A DNA stretch of 46,909 nucleotides from Lentisphaerae bacterium GWF2_44_16 (GCA_001803225.1 MHBF01000068.1:1-46909), one strand, 5' to 3'. Shown: positions 33,954 through 43,061, counted from the stretch's first letter. Made by a program: numbers and translations. Notes: generated by a model not told the origin, from the letters alone.

Positions 33954-35406
33954 CTTCGTAGAGCTGTTCGTAATGTGACGCCGTCTGACTCCAGGAGAAA
34001 TCTCTGGACATGCCGTTTATCTGCATGTGCTTGAAGCCTATTTTATCGTGATTATAAACGGAAGCCGCCCATCTGACGGTGTCCACAAGAGACTGGGGGT
34101 AAAGGTCCCAGAACTTGAAACCGGTGGATTTCATTTTTGACGGATCATAGCTGTCGATAGTATCGTCCAGACCGCCGGTGGCCCTTACGATAGGGACTGT
34201 ACCGTAACGCATGCTGTACATCTGGTTAAGCCCGCACGGCTCATACCTTGACGGCATTACAAACATATCGCATCCGGCTTCTACAAGATGGGCCAGCTCA
34301 TCGCTGCAATAGCCGATGTAAACACCTACTTTAGTGGCGTTGTGATATGCCAGGTCGTTCAACTTTTCCTGGAGCCATTTTTCCCCGGAGCCCACAATCA
34401 CGAACTGAACATCATCGTGCAAAAGAATATCTTTCAGCGCCTCAATCAGAACGTCGACCCCTTTTTGGTAAGCAAGCCTTGAGAGTACTCCGAAAAGCGG
34501 CACATCAGGACGCAGAGGCAGGGAAAATTTTTTCTGAAGCTCGGCTTTGCATATTATTTTTCCGGTAAAATCGGCCTTGGAATATTTTTCCGGCAGATAA
34601 GGGTCTCTTTCGGGGTCCCACTGAACGGTATTAATGCCGTTAAGTATGCCGCGCAGTTTTCCGCGGGATGCGCAGTTCGCGAGAGAATGATGAAGATTGA
34701 AACTGAATTCGGGCAAAAGTATTTCCCTGGCGTATGTTGGGCTTACCGTGCTGACAATGTCCGCCGTCATGATACCGCTCTTCATCAAATTCAACTGGTC
34801 GTAGAATTCCAGACAGTATATGTTGAAAAAATCCCAGGGCAAACCTGTCCACATAAGGTTTGATTTATTGAAAACGCCCTGATATCCGATGTTGTGAATA
34901 GTCATAACCGATTTGCAGTGTTTGAATGCCGGTTCGCTCCAGTACAGCAGACTATGCAGATAAACGTTGCAGAGCGCGGTATGCCAGTCGTTGGTATGCA
35001 GTATGTAGGGCTCCAGTTTCAGTTTCACAATCGCCTGCATAGCAGCCCTGGAGAAAAAAATGAACCGTTCACCGTTGTCGGGATATTCCGTGCCGTCCCA
35101 GTCATAAAGCGCGGGCCTGTCGAAAAAGAGATTGAATTCGATGAAGTAAAAAGTCAAATTCTCATCAAGACGGTGTTCAAGTATCTGCGCGAATTCCCTG
35201 CGTTCCCCGAAAGGTACGGAAAGAAGATCATGCGTTGAATGAATTTTCAGATTCAATTTCCGCATCTGCTGTTTATAGTAAGGCATTATCACTGATACTT
35301 TATGCCCGCGTTGGGCCAATGCGGCCGGAAGAGCGAAAGAGACATCCGCAAGCCCGCCTGTTTTAGCGTAAGGATGGGCTTCGCTTGTCAGAAAAACTAT
35401 ATTCAT
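33934..35406 (-). CDS. glgA: glycogen synthase (ADP-glucose type, GT5)
   Basis: The 490-residue protein begins MNIVFLTSEAHPYAKTGGLADV, with the KTGGL motif that binds ADP-glucose, and carries the C-terminal GT-B block MPSRYEPCGLNQMYSMRYGTVPIVRATGGLDDTI. It elongates alpha-1,4-glucan chains in the cytoplasm. No other glycogen gene (glgB, glgC, glgP) is in the window. The gene ends 20 bases into queA on the same strand and starts 48 bases after the rhomboid gene ends. Full length with no visible damage. Confidence 0.96.
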   Translation of the reverse strand: MNIVFLTSEAHPYAKTGGLADVSFALPAALAQRGHKVSVIMPYYKQQMRKLNLKIHSTHDLLSVPFGERREFAQILEHRLDENLTFYFIEFNLFFDRPALYDWDGTEYPDNGERFIFFSRAAMQAIVKLKLEPYILHTNDWHTALCNVYLHSLLYWSEPAFKHCKSVMTIHNIGYQGVFNKSNLMWTGLPWDFFNIYCLEFYDQLNLMKSGIMTADIVSTVSPTYAREILLPEFSFNLHHSLANCASRGKLRGILNGINTVQWDPERDPYLPEKYSKADFTGKIICKAELQKKFSLPLRPDVPLFGVLSRLAYQKGVDVLIEALKDILLHDDVQFVIVGSGEKWLQEKLNDLAYHNATKVGVYIGYCSDELAHLVEAGCDMFVMPSRYEPCGLNQMYSMRYGTVPIVRATGGLDDTIDSYDPSKMKSTGFKFWDLYPQSLVDTVRWAASVYNHDKIGFKHMQINGMSRDFSWSQTASHYEQLYEDAHRTV

Positions 35407-35454
35407 AAAACCTTTCGTTGATTTTCAGATTGCTTATTCAGAAGAAGCGCAAAC

Positions 35455-36318
35455 TCAGCCATGCTTGCTTTTCATCTGTTCCCTTGCTCTTTTCAATGCC
35501 TCTGTTTCTTCATTAGTCAGGCTGTTTATGCCGTGTTCTGAAATTTTGTCGAGTATCCTGTCGAGCTCTTCCTGTGTTATATGCTGTCCATCTTTTGGCG
35601 CGTTGCGATGATACTCAAAGGGATCATAGGTATTGACTTTCCATCCCTTGCTTTTTGAGGCCCCGCCATTCTTAAATAAGCCTGAAAGAATATCCCACGG
35701 GATATTTCCTTTATAAACGTGCCTGATATAGAAATAAGCCCCGATAAAGCCGCCGAGGTGCGCCAGATGCGCTATGTTGTCGCTCACTCCGAGCTCGCTG
35801 AATATCTCAATGACAGCGTAAACAACTACAAGCGTTTTGGTTTTCAGAGGCATCGGAAAGAGCAGCAGGATGAATTCTCTCTCGGGATGGAGCATTGCCG
35901 TCGCCATCATGACCCCGAAAAGCGCGCCGCTGGCGCCGATAATGGACGCGGGATGCCCCCAGTTGAATATCAGCCAGAAGATGGCGCCTGTTATTCCGCT
36001 TATAAAGTAGAGGTTGAGAAAACGTATTGCCCCCAGGTCCGGCGCGATTATCGTTCCGAAAAGGTATAAGCCCCACATGTTCAGAAGCAGATGCGCGAAG
36101 CCGCCGTGAAAAAACATATAAGAGAAAAACTGCCAGAGCTCAAGCTGCCGGATGCCATAAGTTGAAAGCGCCCCCGCTTCAAGTATTTCCCTGTACATGG
36201 GCGCTCCTGGGAGAATTATAAAAACTAATACATTTATAAGTATAAGCACAAAAACGCATTTTATGCCGGAAGTATATTTACCTCCTCCGTTTACATACAT
36301 GTAACTTCTGCCAGACAT
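35455..36318 (-). CDS. rhomboid-family intramembrane serine protease
   Basis: Six or so hydrophobic helices span residues 18-200. The catalytic Ser lies in IIGASGALFG (S130) and the catalytic His in AHLAHLGGFIGAYFY (H187). The FFHGGFAHLLLNMWGLYLFG block supplies the H-x4-H-x3-N helix typical of active rhomboids. A hydrophilic C-terminal tail of about 85 residues contains DPFEYHRNAPKDGQHITQEELDRILDKI, a short helical segment common in bacterial rhomboids of this type. The substrate is unknown. No strong ribosome site precedes the ATG; an alternative start at residue 7 is possible. Confidence 0.93.
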   Translation of the reverse strand: MSGRSYMYVNGGGKYTSGIKCVFVLILINVLVFIILPGAPMYREILEAGALSTYGIRQLELWQFFSYMFFHGGFAHLLLNMWGLYLFGTIIAPDLGAIRFLNLYFISGITGAIFWLIFNWGHPASIIGASGALFGVMMATAMLHPEREFILLLFPMPLKTKTLVVVYAVIEIFSELGVSDNIAHLAHLGGFIGAYFYIRHVYKGNIPWDILSGLFKNGGASKSKGWKVNTYDPFEYHRNAPKDGQHITQEELDRILDKISEHGINSLTNEETEALKRAREQMKSKHG

Positions 36319-36538
36319 TGTAAATCCAAATCTTTTCTGTTTGAAATCCGTATAAAATCGTCAATATGACACAAACAATATAATAAGGTTTAAAATGAAA
36401 ACTTCAAAAGCTTTTATGAATTTAAGCCTAAAAGAGCCTCATTTTGTGGAGTATATCACTTAACAAAAATAGGTTCATTGCAGGAAAATGGTTTTTCTTC
36501 CAACGGAATCAGGATGATGTCTTTAAATTTCTTTTTCC

Positions 36539-37225
36539 CTAATTTCCGTGTTGTCCGTGTATTCCGTGGTTAAGAATATTCTTCTTTCGCCAGCAGGCGT
36601 GATGTACTTTGCGGCCTATGTCGTTCCATCGTTTTTCGAAGTCTGTTTTTATATCCGATATATCGTTGAGAGCATCATCGTCCCTTACTAAAAGACCGGA
36701 GAGTTCAATCAGGTTCACTGTGCTTTTGAAATACTTCACATCATCCGTTGAAAAGTGAAAAACTCCGGAGCTTTTAAGAACACGGTATATGTGAAAAATA
36801 AAATCCGAACACAGAAGCCTGTTATGTCTATGCCTGTGCTTGGGCCACGGGTCCGGGCAGAGTATATGCAGGCGGTCAAGCGACGCGTCCGGCAGTACCA
36901 GTGCCGTGAAATGCCGAGCTTCAACCCGGAAAAGCGATATATTGGCAAGGCCTCTTCTGCGTATCCGCGAGTCGAGTTTTCTCATGCGGCCAATCATTAT
37001 GTCCGCCGAGAGTATGAGACTGTCAGGAAATCTCTCAGCAAGCGCGAGCGAAAAGCCTCCCTTCCCGCATCCGAGGTCGAGTTCCACTGTCTTTCCCGCA
37101 GGAATATCCACATAGGACTCGATACAGGAATAAACATTATTCAATATATGAATTAAGCCGTTTTCTTTTAACTTTTTCATTGCATCCGCGCTCAGAATAT
37201 TTATATTAATCCTTTTACCATACAT
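36539..37225 (-). CDS. trmB: tRNA (guanine-N7)-methyltransferase
   Basis: The S-adenosylmethionine site is VELDLGCGKGGFSLALAERFP (GxGxG at about residue 52), and the TrmB signature CPDPWPKHRHRHNRL is intact, as is the later FHFSTDD block. The enzyme methylates G46 of tRNA. The start is uncertain: ATG at 37225, or residue 16 (37180), both with weak ribosome sites. The last ten residues (NHGIHGQHGN) are coded by a dispersed 9-base-period repeat, so the natural end was probably a little earlier and the repeat has been absorbed into the reading frame. It diverges from the phosphatase gene with a 38-base gap. Confidence 0.93.
   Translation of the reverse strand: MYGKRININILSADAMKKLKENGLIHILNNVYSCIESYVDIPAGKTVELDLGCGKGGFSLALAERFPDSLILSADIMIGRMRKLDSRIRRRGLANISLFRVEARHFTALVLPDASLDRLHILCPDPWPKHRHRHNRLLCSDFIFHIYRVLKSSGVFHFSTDDVKYFKSTVNLIELSGLLVRDDDALNDISDIKTDFEKRWNDIGRKVHHACWRKKNILNHGIHGQHGN
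36544..36573 (-). repeat. dispersed 9-base-period repeat, copy B
   Basis: Three 9-mers (TCCGTGTTG, TCCGTGTAT, TCCGTGGTT on the plus strand) end in TTAA. On the minus strand it reads as ACCACGGAA-type units and codes the C-terminus of TrmB. It is better preserved than copy A. Confidence 0.75.
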
Positions 37226-37263
37226 TGATTGAATCTGATTGACAATTTACAAAAGGCATTTTA

Positions 37264-37731
37264 ATGAAAGTACTTTTTGTCTGTACCGGAAACACATGCA
37301 GGAGCCCAATGTGCGAGGCGTATTTCAGGCGCCTCTGCGAAAAAGCAGGGAGAAACGACATAAGCGTGTCTTCCGCCGGTACTTTCGCCGGAGAGGGCCA
37401 GCCGGCGTCTTCAGGTTCGCTGGAAATTATGAAAAGGCATGGTATCGATATTTCCGGGCATCGGAGCAGGCCTTTGGATATTGAAGAAATCAGAAATGCT
37501 GATATCATAATAGCGTTGACCTCCGCGCACAGGATGCAGGTCGGCAGGATGCTGCCATCCGCTCTCGCCAGGACTCATCTGCTTCTGGAATATATTTTCA
37601 GGAAAGAAGCCGATGTCAATGACCCGGCCGGTGGAGATACATGTGTTTACGATGATTGTTTTGAGGAAATGAAACCGGCGCTGGAAAACCTCCTGCTGGA
37701 CATAATGAAAAATAACAACAATTTAAGTTAA
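37264..37731 (+). CDS. low-molecular-weight protein-tyrosine phosphatase family
   Basis: The P-loop CTGNTCRS (C7 to R13, C-X5-R) lies at the N-terminus and the general acid is in the DP pair VNDPAGG (D120). At 155 residues it is a full single-domain LMW phosphatase. In Bacillus subtilis the homologue YwlE, a protein-arginine phosphatase, is coded next to rpiB (ywlF) and near glyA; here the next gene is an RpiB-GlyA fusion, so the neighbourhood is the same. T11 follows the pattern CTGNTCRSP reported for the arginine-phosphatase type, so protein-arginine phosphatase is a possible activity. AAAGG lies about 7-8 bases before the ATG. Confidence 0.9.
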   Translation: MKVLFVCTGNTCRSPMCEAYFRRLCEKAGRNDISVSSAGTFAGEGQPASSGSLEIMKRHGIDISGHRSRPLDIEEIRNADIIIALTSAHRMQVGRMLPSALARTHLLLEYIFRKEADVNDPAGGDTCVYDDCFEEMKPALENLLLDIMKNNNNLS

Positions 37732-37743
37732 GGAAACCATAAA

Positions 37744-39462
37744 ATGAGTATTAAAGACTGGTACGGAAAAAAACCTTCTCTGGCCATAGCCTCAGACCAC
37801 GGCGGCTATGAAATGAAAAATTCAATCCTCGCGGCAATATCAGCCAAAGGCATCAACGCCGTAGATTACGGCCCCTGCTCTTTCGACGCCGAAGACGATT
37901 ATTCGGACTTCGCCGGAAAACTCGGCCTTGCCGTTTCAAAAGGCGAAATAGACTGCGGCATACTGATATGCCGTTCCGGCATCGGCATGTGCATAAACGC
38001 AAACCGCTTTCACAATGTCCGCGCCGCCCTCGTTTATGAAGAAAAAACAGCCAGGTTGAGCCGCGAACACAACGCTTCCAATATTCTCGTTCTGAACGCG
38101 ACCTACACAGACCAGAAAAAAGCCGAAGCCATCATCGATACATGGCTGAATACCCCATACAGCAACGCCGAACGCCACACAAGGCGCCTTGAAAAAATCG
38201 AAGTGAACTCCTATGACGATATCGCGGCAGTACGCAATGTAGATCCGGAAATAGCCGGGTTCCTTGACAAGGAAGCCTCCCGTCAGGATGAGGGCATTGA
38301 ACTTATCGCATCCGAAAACTTCACCAGCGCCGCCATCCGTGCCGCTCAGGGTTCGGTACTTACAAACAAGTACGCCGAAGGCTATCCCGGAAAACGCTAC
38401 TACAACGGCTGTGAATTTGTTGACGAAGTCGAAAAAATCGCCATTGAACGCGCCTGCAAGCTCTTCGGAGCGGAAGCCGCAAACGTTCAGGCGCATTCAG
38501 GCAGTCAGGCAAATATGGCCGCTTACTTCGCCATCATCAAACCCGGCGATACTGTGCTGGCAATGGACCTCGCGCACGGCGGGCATCTCACTCACGGGCA
38601 TCCCATGAACTTCAGCGGCATGCTCTACAAAATCGTCGGCTACGGCGTTGACCCAAAAACCGAAATGATAAATTACGACGAAGTCGAAAGGCTCGCGAAA
38701 GAGCATAATCCCAAAGTTATAGTCGCCGGGGCCAGCGCATACCCCAGAACAATTGATTTCCCGCGCCTCCGCGCCATCGCGGATAAAGTCGGAACTAAAC
38801 TTTTCGTCGATATGGCGCATATAGCAGGGCTCGTCGCCACAGGCGAACACCCCAGCCCCGTCCCTTACGCAGACATAGTTACGACGACCACACACAAAAC
38901 CCTCAGAGGCCCCCGTTCAGGGCTCATCCTCTGCAAAGAACAGTATATAAAGGATATAAACTCAAAGCTTTTCCCCGGACTTCAGGGCGGCCCGATGATG
39001 CATACCATCGCGGCAAAGGCAATATGCTTCCATGAAGCGATGTCCCCGGAATTCAAGCTCTACCAGAAACAGGTAAGACTTAACGCAGTGAAGCTGGCGC
39101 AGGCACTTACTGAAAGAGGTTTCAGGATAGTTTCCGGCGGCACGGACAACCATCTCATGCTCGTCGATCTCCGTCCGAAAAAAGCCACAGGCAAGGAAGT
39201 AGCGACCATCCTCGATGTCGCCGCCATCACGGTTAACAAAAACATGATACCTTTCGATCCTGAAAAACCCTTCGTCACAAGCGGCATCAGGATAGGCACT
39301 CCGGCCGTTACCACGCGCGGCATGAAAGAGGACGCAATGGTTAAAATAGCCGATTTCATAAACAGGGCCGTTGACAACAGACAGAATGAAACAGCGCTGA
39401 AGGAAATAGCCGCCGAAGTAAAGGCATTCACAAGAAAATATCCGATGCCCCGTTTCATCTGA
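37744..39462 (+). CDS. RpiB-GlyA fusion: ribose-5-phosphate isomerase B + serine hydroxymethyltransferase
   Basis: Residues 1-155 are Rpi[11 protein letters not shown] (D18, H19), [19 protein letters not shown] (C76 as candidate general base), [13 protein letters not shown], and the basic helix [10 protein letters not shown] that binds phosphate. Residues from about 164 to 572 are complete Gly[51 protein letters not shown], the PLP lysine in [12 protein letters not shown] (K385), [15 protein letters not shown] and [17 protein letters not shown]. One chain would interconvert ribose-5-P and ribulose-5-P and make methylene-tetrahydrofolate from serine. There is no stop or start at the junction. 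RpiB has CRSG where most relatives have CGTG or CGSG. It follows the phosphatase by 12 bases and precedes serS by 22. Confidence 0.93.
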   Translation: MSIKDWYGKKPSLAIASDHGGYEMKNSILAAISAKGINAVDYGPCSFDAEDDYSDFAGKLGLAVSKGEIDCGILICRSGIGMCINANRFHNVRAALVYEEKTARLSREHNASNILVLNATYTDQKKAEAIIDTWLNTPYSNAERHTRRLEKIEVNSYDDIAAVRNVDPEIAGFLDKEASRQDEGIELIASENFTSAAIRAAQGSVLTNKYAEGYPGKRYYNGCEFVDEVEKIAIERACKLFGAEAANVQAHSGSQANMAAYFAIIKPGDTVLAMDLAHGGHLTHGHPMNFSGMLYKIVGYGVDPKTEMINYDEVERLAKEHNPKVIVAGASAYPRTIDFPRLRAIADKVGTKLFVDMAHIAGLVATGEHPSPVPYADIVTTTTHKTLRGPRSGLILCKEQYIKDINSKLFPGLQGGPMMHTIAAKAICFHEAMSPEFKLYQKQVRLNAVKLAQALTERGFRIVSGGTDNHLMLVDLRPKKATGKEVATILDVAAITVNKNMIPFDPEKPFVTSGIRIGTPAVTTRGMKEDAMVKIADFINRAVDNRQNETALKEIAAEVKAFTRKYPMPRFI

Positions 39463-39484
39463 AAATTAAAGAGGAACTGATTTT

Positions 39485-40738
39485 ATGATAGATATTAAAC
39501 TGCTCAGGGAAAACCCGGAATTTGTCAAACAAAACTGCCTCCGGCGCGGAAGCGACGCCGACGTCGATAAGCTTATAGCAGTGGAAAAGGAACAGCGCGA
39601 ACTCAATTTCCGCGCCGAAGCCCTCCGCGCCGACAGGAACCGCCTCAGCAAAGAATGCAAAGACAATCCCGATGCCAGAGTTAAAGTCAAGGAAATAAAG
39701 GAAGAGCTCGCGTCAATTGAAACAAAACTCGTGGAGATTGAAAAAGAACTCCATGAAAGAATGAGCTGGCTTCCCAATATACTCGCTCCTGAAACACCCG
39801 ATGGAAAAGACGACACTGAAAATAAGGAACTCCGCAAAGAAGGAACAGTCCCTCAGTTTTCCTTCAAGCCCAGAGACCACCAGGAACTTGCCGAACTTCT
39901 TGACATCATCGACACACAAAGAGGCGCAAAAGTCGCGCAGTCAGGTTTCTATTACTGGAAAGGCAAAGGCGCGCAGCTTTGCAACGCCATGTTTTTCTGG
40001 GTACAGCAGCAGCTTGTCAAAAAGGGTTTCACATCATTTTTCAGTCCATGTTTAGCCAAAGAACAGACCCTCTTCGGAACAGGTTATCTGCCGTTTTTCG
40101 CGGAGCAGACATACAAGCTTGAGAATGAAGACTTGGCCCTTATCGGGACATCAGAGCAGACGCTTGTGGGATATCATGCCGACGAGACGCTCGATGCCGC
40201 GAAACTCCCTCTTTGCTATACGTCTTTCACTCCGTGTTTCAGGACAGAGGCCGGAAGCTACGGCAAGGCCGGCAGAGGCATTTTCCGCGTCCATCAGTTC
40301 CACAAAGTCGAACAGATTGTCTTCTGCCTCCCCGATGAATCAGTGAAATATCATGATTTCTGCCTGGAAAACGAGGAATTCATACTGAAACAGCTCGGCA
40401 TCCCCTATCGTCTGGTAGATGTCTGCGTCGGAGACATGGGCGCGCCCGGATACAGAAAATACGACCTTGAGGCCTATTTCGCCGGCTTCGGCGGATACCG
40501 CGAGGTTACGTCAAACACCAATCTCACCGATTTCCAGTCCAGAAGACTGAACATCAGATACAAGGACAAGGACGGCAACAAAGGCTTCGTCCATACCATA
40601 AGCGCGACAGCCGTTACCGACAGAGTGGCAATAGCGATTATCGAAAACAATCAGCAGGAGGACGGTTCCATAATCATCCCCGAAGTGTTGAGGCCCTTCA
40701 CAGGCTTTGACAGGATTGAAGCCCCAAGCGGAAAATGA
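39485..40738 (+). CDS. serS: seryl-tRNA synthetase
   Basis: An N-terminal helical arm (MIDIKLLRENPEFVKQNC, then a long coiled coil to about residue 100) binds the long variable arm of tRNA-Ser. The class II core has IGTSEQTLVGYH, motif 2 FRTEAGSYGKAGRGIFRVHQF and the C-terminal motif 3 region near AVTDRVAIAIIENNQ. The usual motif 3 text GxGxxxxR is read here as ATAVTDRVAIAIIE, with Arg in the expected place. Length 417 residues is normal. GAGGA lies 9 bases before the ATG. Its stop overlaps the next start (ATGA). Confidence 0.95.
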   Translation: MIDIKLLRENPEFVKQNCLRRGSDADVDKLIAVEKEQRELNFRAEALRADRNRLSKECKDNPDARVKVKEIKEELASIETKLVEIEKELHERMSWLPNILAPETPDGKDDTENKELRKEGTVPQFSFKPRDHQELAELLDIIDTQRGAKVAQSGFYYWKGKGAQLCNAMFFWVQQQLVKKGFTSFFSPCLAKEQTLFGTGYLPFFAEQTYKLENEDLALIGTSEQTLVGYHADETLDAAKLPLCYTSFTPCFRTEAGSYGKAGRGIFRVHQFHKVEQIVFCLPDESVKYHDFCLENEEFILKQLGIPYRLVDVCVGDMGAPGYRKYDLEAYFAGFGGYREVTSNTNLTDFQSRRLNIRYKDKDGNKGFVHTISATAVTDRVAIAIIENNQQEDGSIIIPEVLRPFTGFDRIEAPSGK

Positions 40739-41238
40739 ATCAGCTAAACAGTGAAACAGACATTCAGAAAAAAAACGTTTCAGGCGCGAAACGAAAAACA
40801 GCCATGCTGGTCGCGGTTTTTGTTTTCGTAGGCGTCATAACAGTACTGGCGCTGGCACTGGCTTATCCGTCCATGCGCAATCTGGCAAATCCTGAAAACG
40901 CCCTTTCCCCGTCCATGCAGAAAATGTACCGCATCGGACAGTATATCGTCCTTTACGCGGTCAGAAACAACGAGGCTTTCCCTGAACGCCTCTCAATGAT
41001 ATACGGGAAAAATTATATCAGTGATATTAATATGTTTTCTTCATACGCCACGCTTAAAACCCCGGCTGACATCGATAAAAATATTGATTTCACATACATC
41101 TATAATCCTAAAATCTCTGATACGCCCGCCCCTGTCCTCCGGGAAAATTCGAAAGACGGCGTTACCATGATGCTCTCTAAAAAAGGCATCAGCTGGAAAT
41201 ACCCGGAGAAAGAAAACCCGCCCGCCGCAAATAAATAA
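40735..41238 (+). CDS. single-pass membrane protein with pseudopilin-like periplasmic domain
   Basis: The 167-residue protein has a charged cytoplasmic start, one transmembrane helix (residues 22-44, MLVAVFVFVGVITVLALALA) and a periplasmic part. That part (MYRIGQYIVLYAVRNNEAFPERLSMIYGKNYISDIN ... IDFTYIYNP ... MMLSKKGISWKYP) follows the order of a pseudopilin globular domain, where 'IGxAxxxYAxDNxxxFP' and a final 'xxxxDGxVxW' are usual, but the FTLIE prepilin start is missing. I know no named family. It overlaps serS by 4 bases and precedes the O-antigen-ligase-like gene by 14, so it is probably co-transcribed with both. Confidence 0.7.
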   Translation: MNQLNSETDIQKKNVSGAKRKTAMLVAVFVFVGVITVLALALAYPSMRNLANPENALSPSMQKMYRIGQYIVLYAVRNNEAFPERLSMIYGKNYISDINMFSSYATLKTPADIDKNIDFTYIYNPKISDTPAPVLRENSKDGVTMMLSKKGISWKYPEKENPPAANK

Positions 41239-41252
41239 AAGCATCGGATATT

Positions 41253-43061
41253 ATGGGCAAAAATAAAAAGAAAAATCTAAACGTTACAGAAAAAAAACTT
41301 CCCCTTTTTCTATATACGCTTCTTCTGACAGAGTTGTTCATTGTATTTATACTCCCCATGAAATTCGCGTCGATTTCATGCCTGCCCGAAGTGGCGATGC
41401 TCTATCCTGACACAGTTTTCGAGTGGATACTCATATCCTGGTCTCCCGCTCTCTTTCCCGTTGTTTCAGGTGTACTGCTTCTCATCACGGCGCTGGTACT
41501 GCCTCCGCCGGAATTTCATCACAGAAGCGCATTTATCATCGTTCTCATCTGGGCGGCGCTGGCCTTTTCGTCCTTCATCGGCATCATCAACGCGAGCTGT
41601 TACGATTACGCGATTTACGAGATAGTGCATCTTTTCGGGATAGCCGCTTTTCTCCTGAGCGCATTCGTCCTTCTCGACAGATATCCCGACTTCAAATATC
41701 TCTTTGTCATCGCGATAATAGCCGGAACTCTCTGCTCCTGTTTTGAAGGTATTTATCAGCTGACGGCAGGCTTTGAGGAAACCAAACGTTTCGCGTATCA
41801 GCAGGAGATAAGTTCCGGGATCAAATTTGTTACGGGAAACTTTCAGTCACGCCTCTATGAGCGAAGGGTTTTCGCGGGGTTTTCACTCTGTAACAGCTTT
41901 GCGGCACACATCATCCTGACATTGCCGCTCTGTATATGGGGAATTTGGAAATTCGCCGGAAACGTCGAGCCTCCGCGTCTCTCAAAAGCTGTTTTCACTC
42001 CTCCCGTCTTAATTCTGCTCCTCATAATGCTCTACTTCACGGGAAGCAGGGCCGCGGTACTTTCGCTCTTTCTTGTGATATTCCTGCTTTTCATCATCAT
42101 GCCCATGCCGAAAAAATTGCGCATAGGGATTATCGCCGTTATCCCTCTGCTGGTCTGCGCGGGGCTTGCCGCCGTTTACTTTGGGCGCGGCATTTCCTCC
42201 ATGAGCGTCCGTCTGGACTACTCGCTCGCCGCGATTAAAATGTTTTTACAACATCCTTTCGCCGGTACCGGATGGGGTGACTTTTTTCACGACTACATGC
42301 GGATAAAACTCACTCCTACCGACGAAGCCCCCCATGACACACACAACATGATACTGACATTTGCCTCCCAAGTCGGTTTTGCGGGACTGCTTTTATCGGC
42401 GGCGGCACTTCTCTTTCCAATCTGGCTCGGATTGAAGAAAACTATCGCGCGCATACGGGAAAAAGATTATCTCAGTCTTGACACTGCCATATTCGCGGGC
42501 TGGACAGCCTGGGCGCTGCATTCCCTGAGCGATATAAATATACAGATCCCGGCGACTGTCGCCACCGCACTAGTCATGCTGATGATAATGACTGTCGGCG
42601 ATACCAGGCAGCAGACCTCCACTGAATTCAAAAAAATCAGACTTGCCTCATGGTATATTTTAATATTATCAACGCTCCTTGTAACTCTATGGCAGGGCGG
42701 CAGACTCATAAAAACAGAACACGCGTTTTCCGCGCTGAACAACCTTTGCGACTTCCGTTTCAAAACAAAAGAAGAAGCGGTGACAATAACGCCGGAACAG
42801 GTGAATTCCGCTTTGAAAAAATGTACAGATCTTTCCCCGTACTCACCTTTTCCTTGGGCGACGGCAGCGGACTTCATGATATCGCACGGACTTCCGTTCC
42901 AGGCGGAGGCATATTATAAGGAAGCAGTAAAACGTTCCCCTGAAAGGCCCAGCTTCTATTACAGGCTTTACCTCATACAATTTAATCAGGGCAATTTCAA
43001 GGACGCGGGAGAAAATCTAAAAAAGGCACGGGAACGTTTTCCCCTCAACAAAAAATACTAG
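41253..43061 (+). CDS. O-antigen ligase/polymerase-like membrane protein with TPR tail
   Basis: About ten transmembrane helices lie in residues 15-480. The characteristic Wzy_C/WaaL block is present: FTGSRAAVLSLFLVIFLLF, then VRLDYSLAAIKMFLQHPFAGTGWGDFFHDYM, and HDTHNMILTFASQVGFAGLLL after a long periplasmic loop. Residues 520-602 form TPR-like helices (FPWATAADFMISHGLPFQAEAYYKEAV, LIQFNQGNFKDAGENLKKA). The family transfers or polymerises glycans on the periplasmic face of the inner membrane, or, in PilO-type relatives, glycosylates pilins; which applies here cannot be decided, though the upstream pseudopilin-like protein makes pilin modification worth considering. No other polysaccharide genes are adjacent. 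Confidence 0.82.
   Translation: MGKNKKKNLNVTEKKLPLFLYTLLLTELFIVFILPMKFASISCLPEVAMLYPDTVFEWILISWSPALFPVVSGVLLLITALVLPPPEFHHRSAFIIVLIWAALAFSSFIGIINASCYDYAIYEIVHLFGIAAFLLSAFVLLDRYPDFKYLFVIAIIAGTLCSCFEGIYQLTAGFEETKRFAYQQEISSGIKFVTGNFQSRLYERRVFAGFSLCNSFAAHIILTLPLCIWGIWKFAGNVEPPRLSKAVFTPPVLILLLIMLYFTGSRAAVLSLFLVIFLLFIIMPMPKKLRIGIIAVIPLLVCAGLAAVYFGRGISSMSVRLDYSLAAIKMFLQHPFAGTGWGDFFHDYMRIKLTPTDEAPHDTHNMILTFASQVGFAGLLLSAAALLFPIWLGLKKTIARIREKDYLSLDTAIFAGWTAWALHSLSDINIQIPATVATALVMLMIMTVGDTRQQTSTEFKKIRLASWYILILSTLLVTLWQGGRLIKTEHAFSALNNLCDFRFKTKEEAVTITPEQVNSALKKCTDLSPYSPFPWATAADFMISHGLPFQAEAYYKEAVKRSPERPSFYYRLYLIQFNQGNFKDAGENLKKARERFPLNKKY

Noticed and set aside
36456-36571. Stop-free stretch of about 37 codons on the minus strand covering repeat copy B and its flank
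   Set aside because: No start codon or ribosome site, and it overlaps the end of trmB in another frame; could be a gene remnant but cannot be supported.
37238-37243. TTGACA upstream of the LMW phosphatase gene
   Set aside because: No -10 box fits before the ATG at 37264, so it is not supported as a promoter for that gene.
37936-38496. 186-codon minus-strand open frame inside the RpiB-GlyA gene
   Set aside because: Shadow of a highly conserved coding region with no motif of its own.
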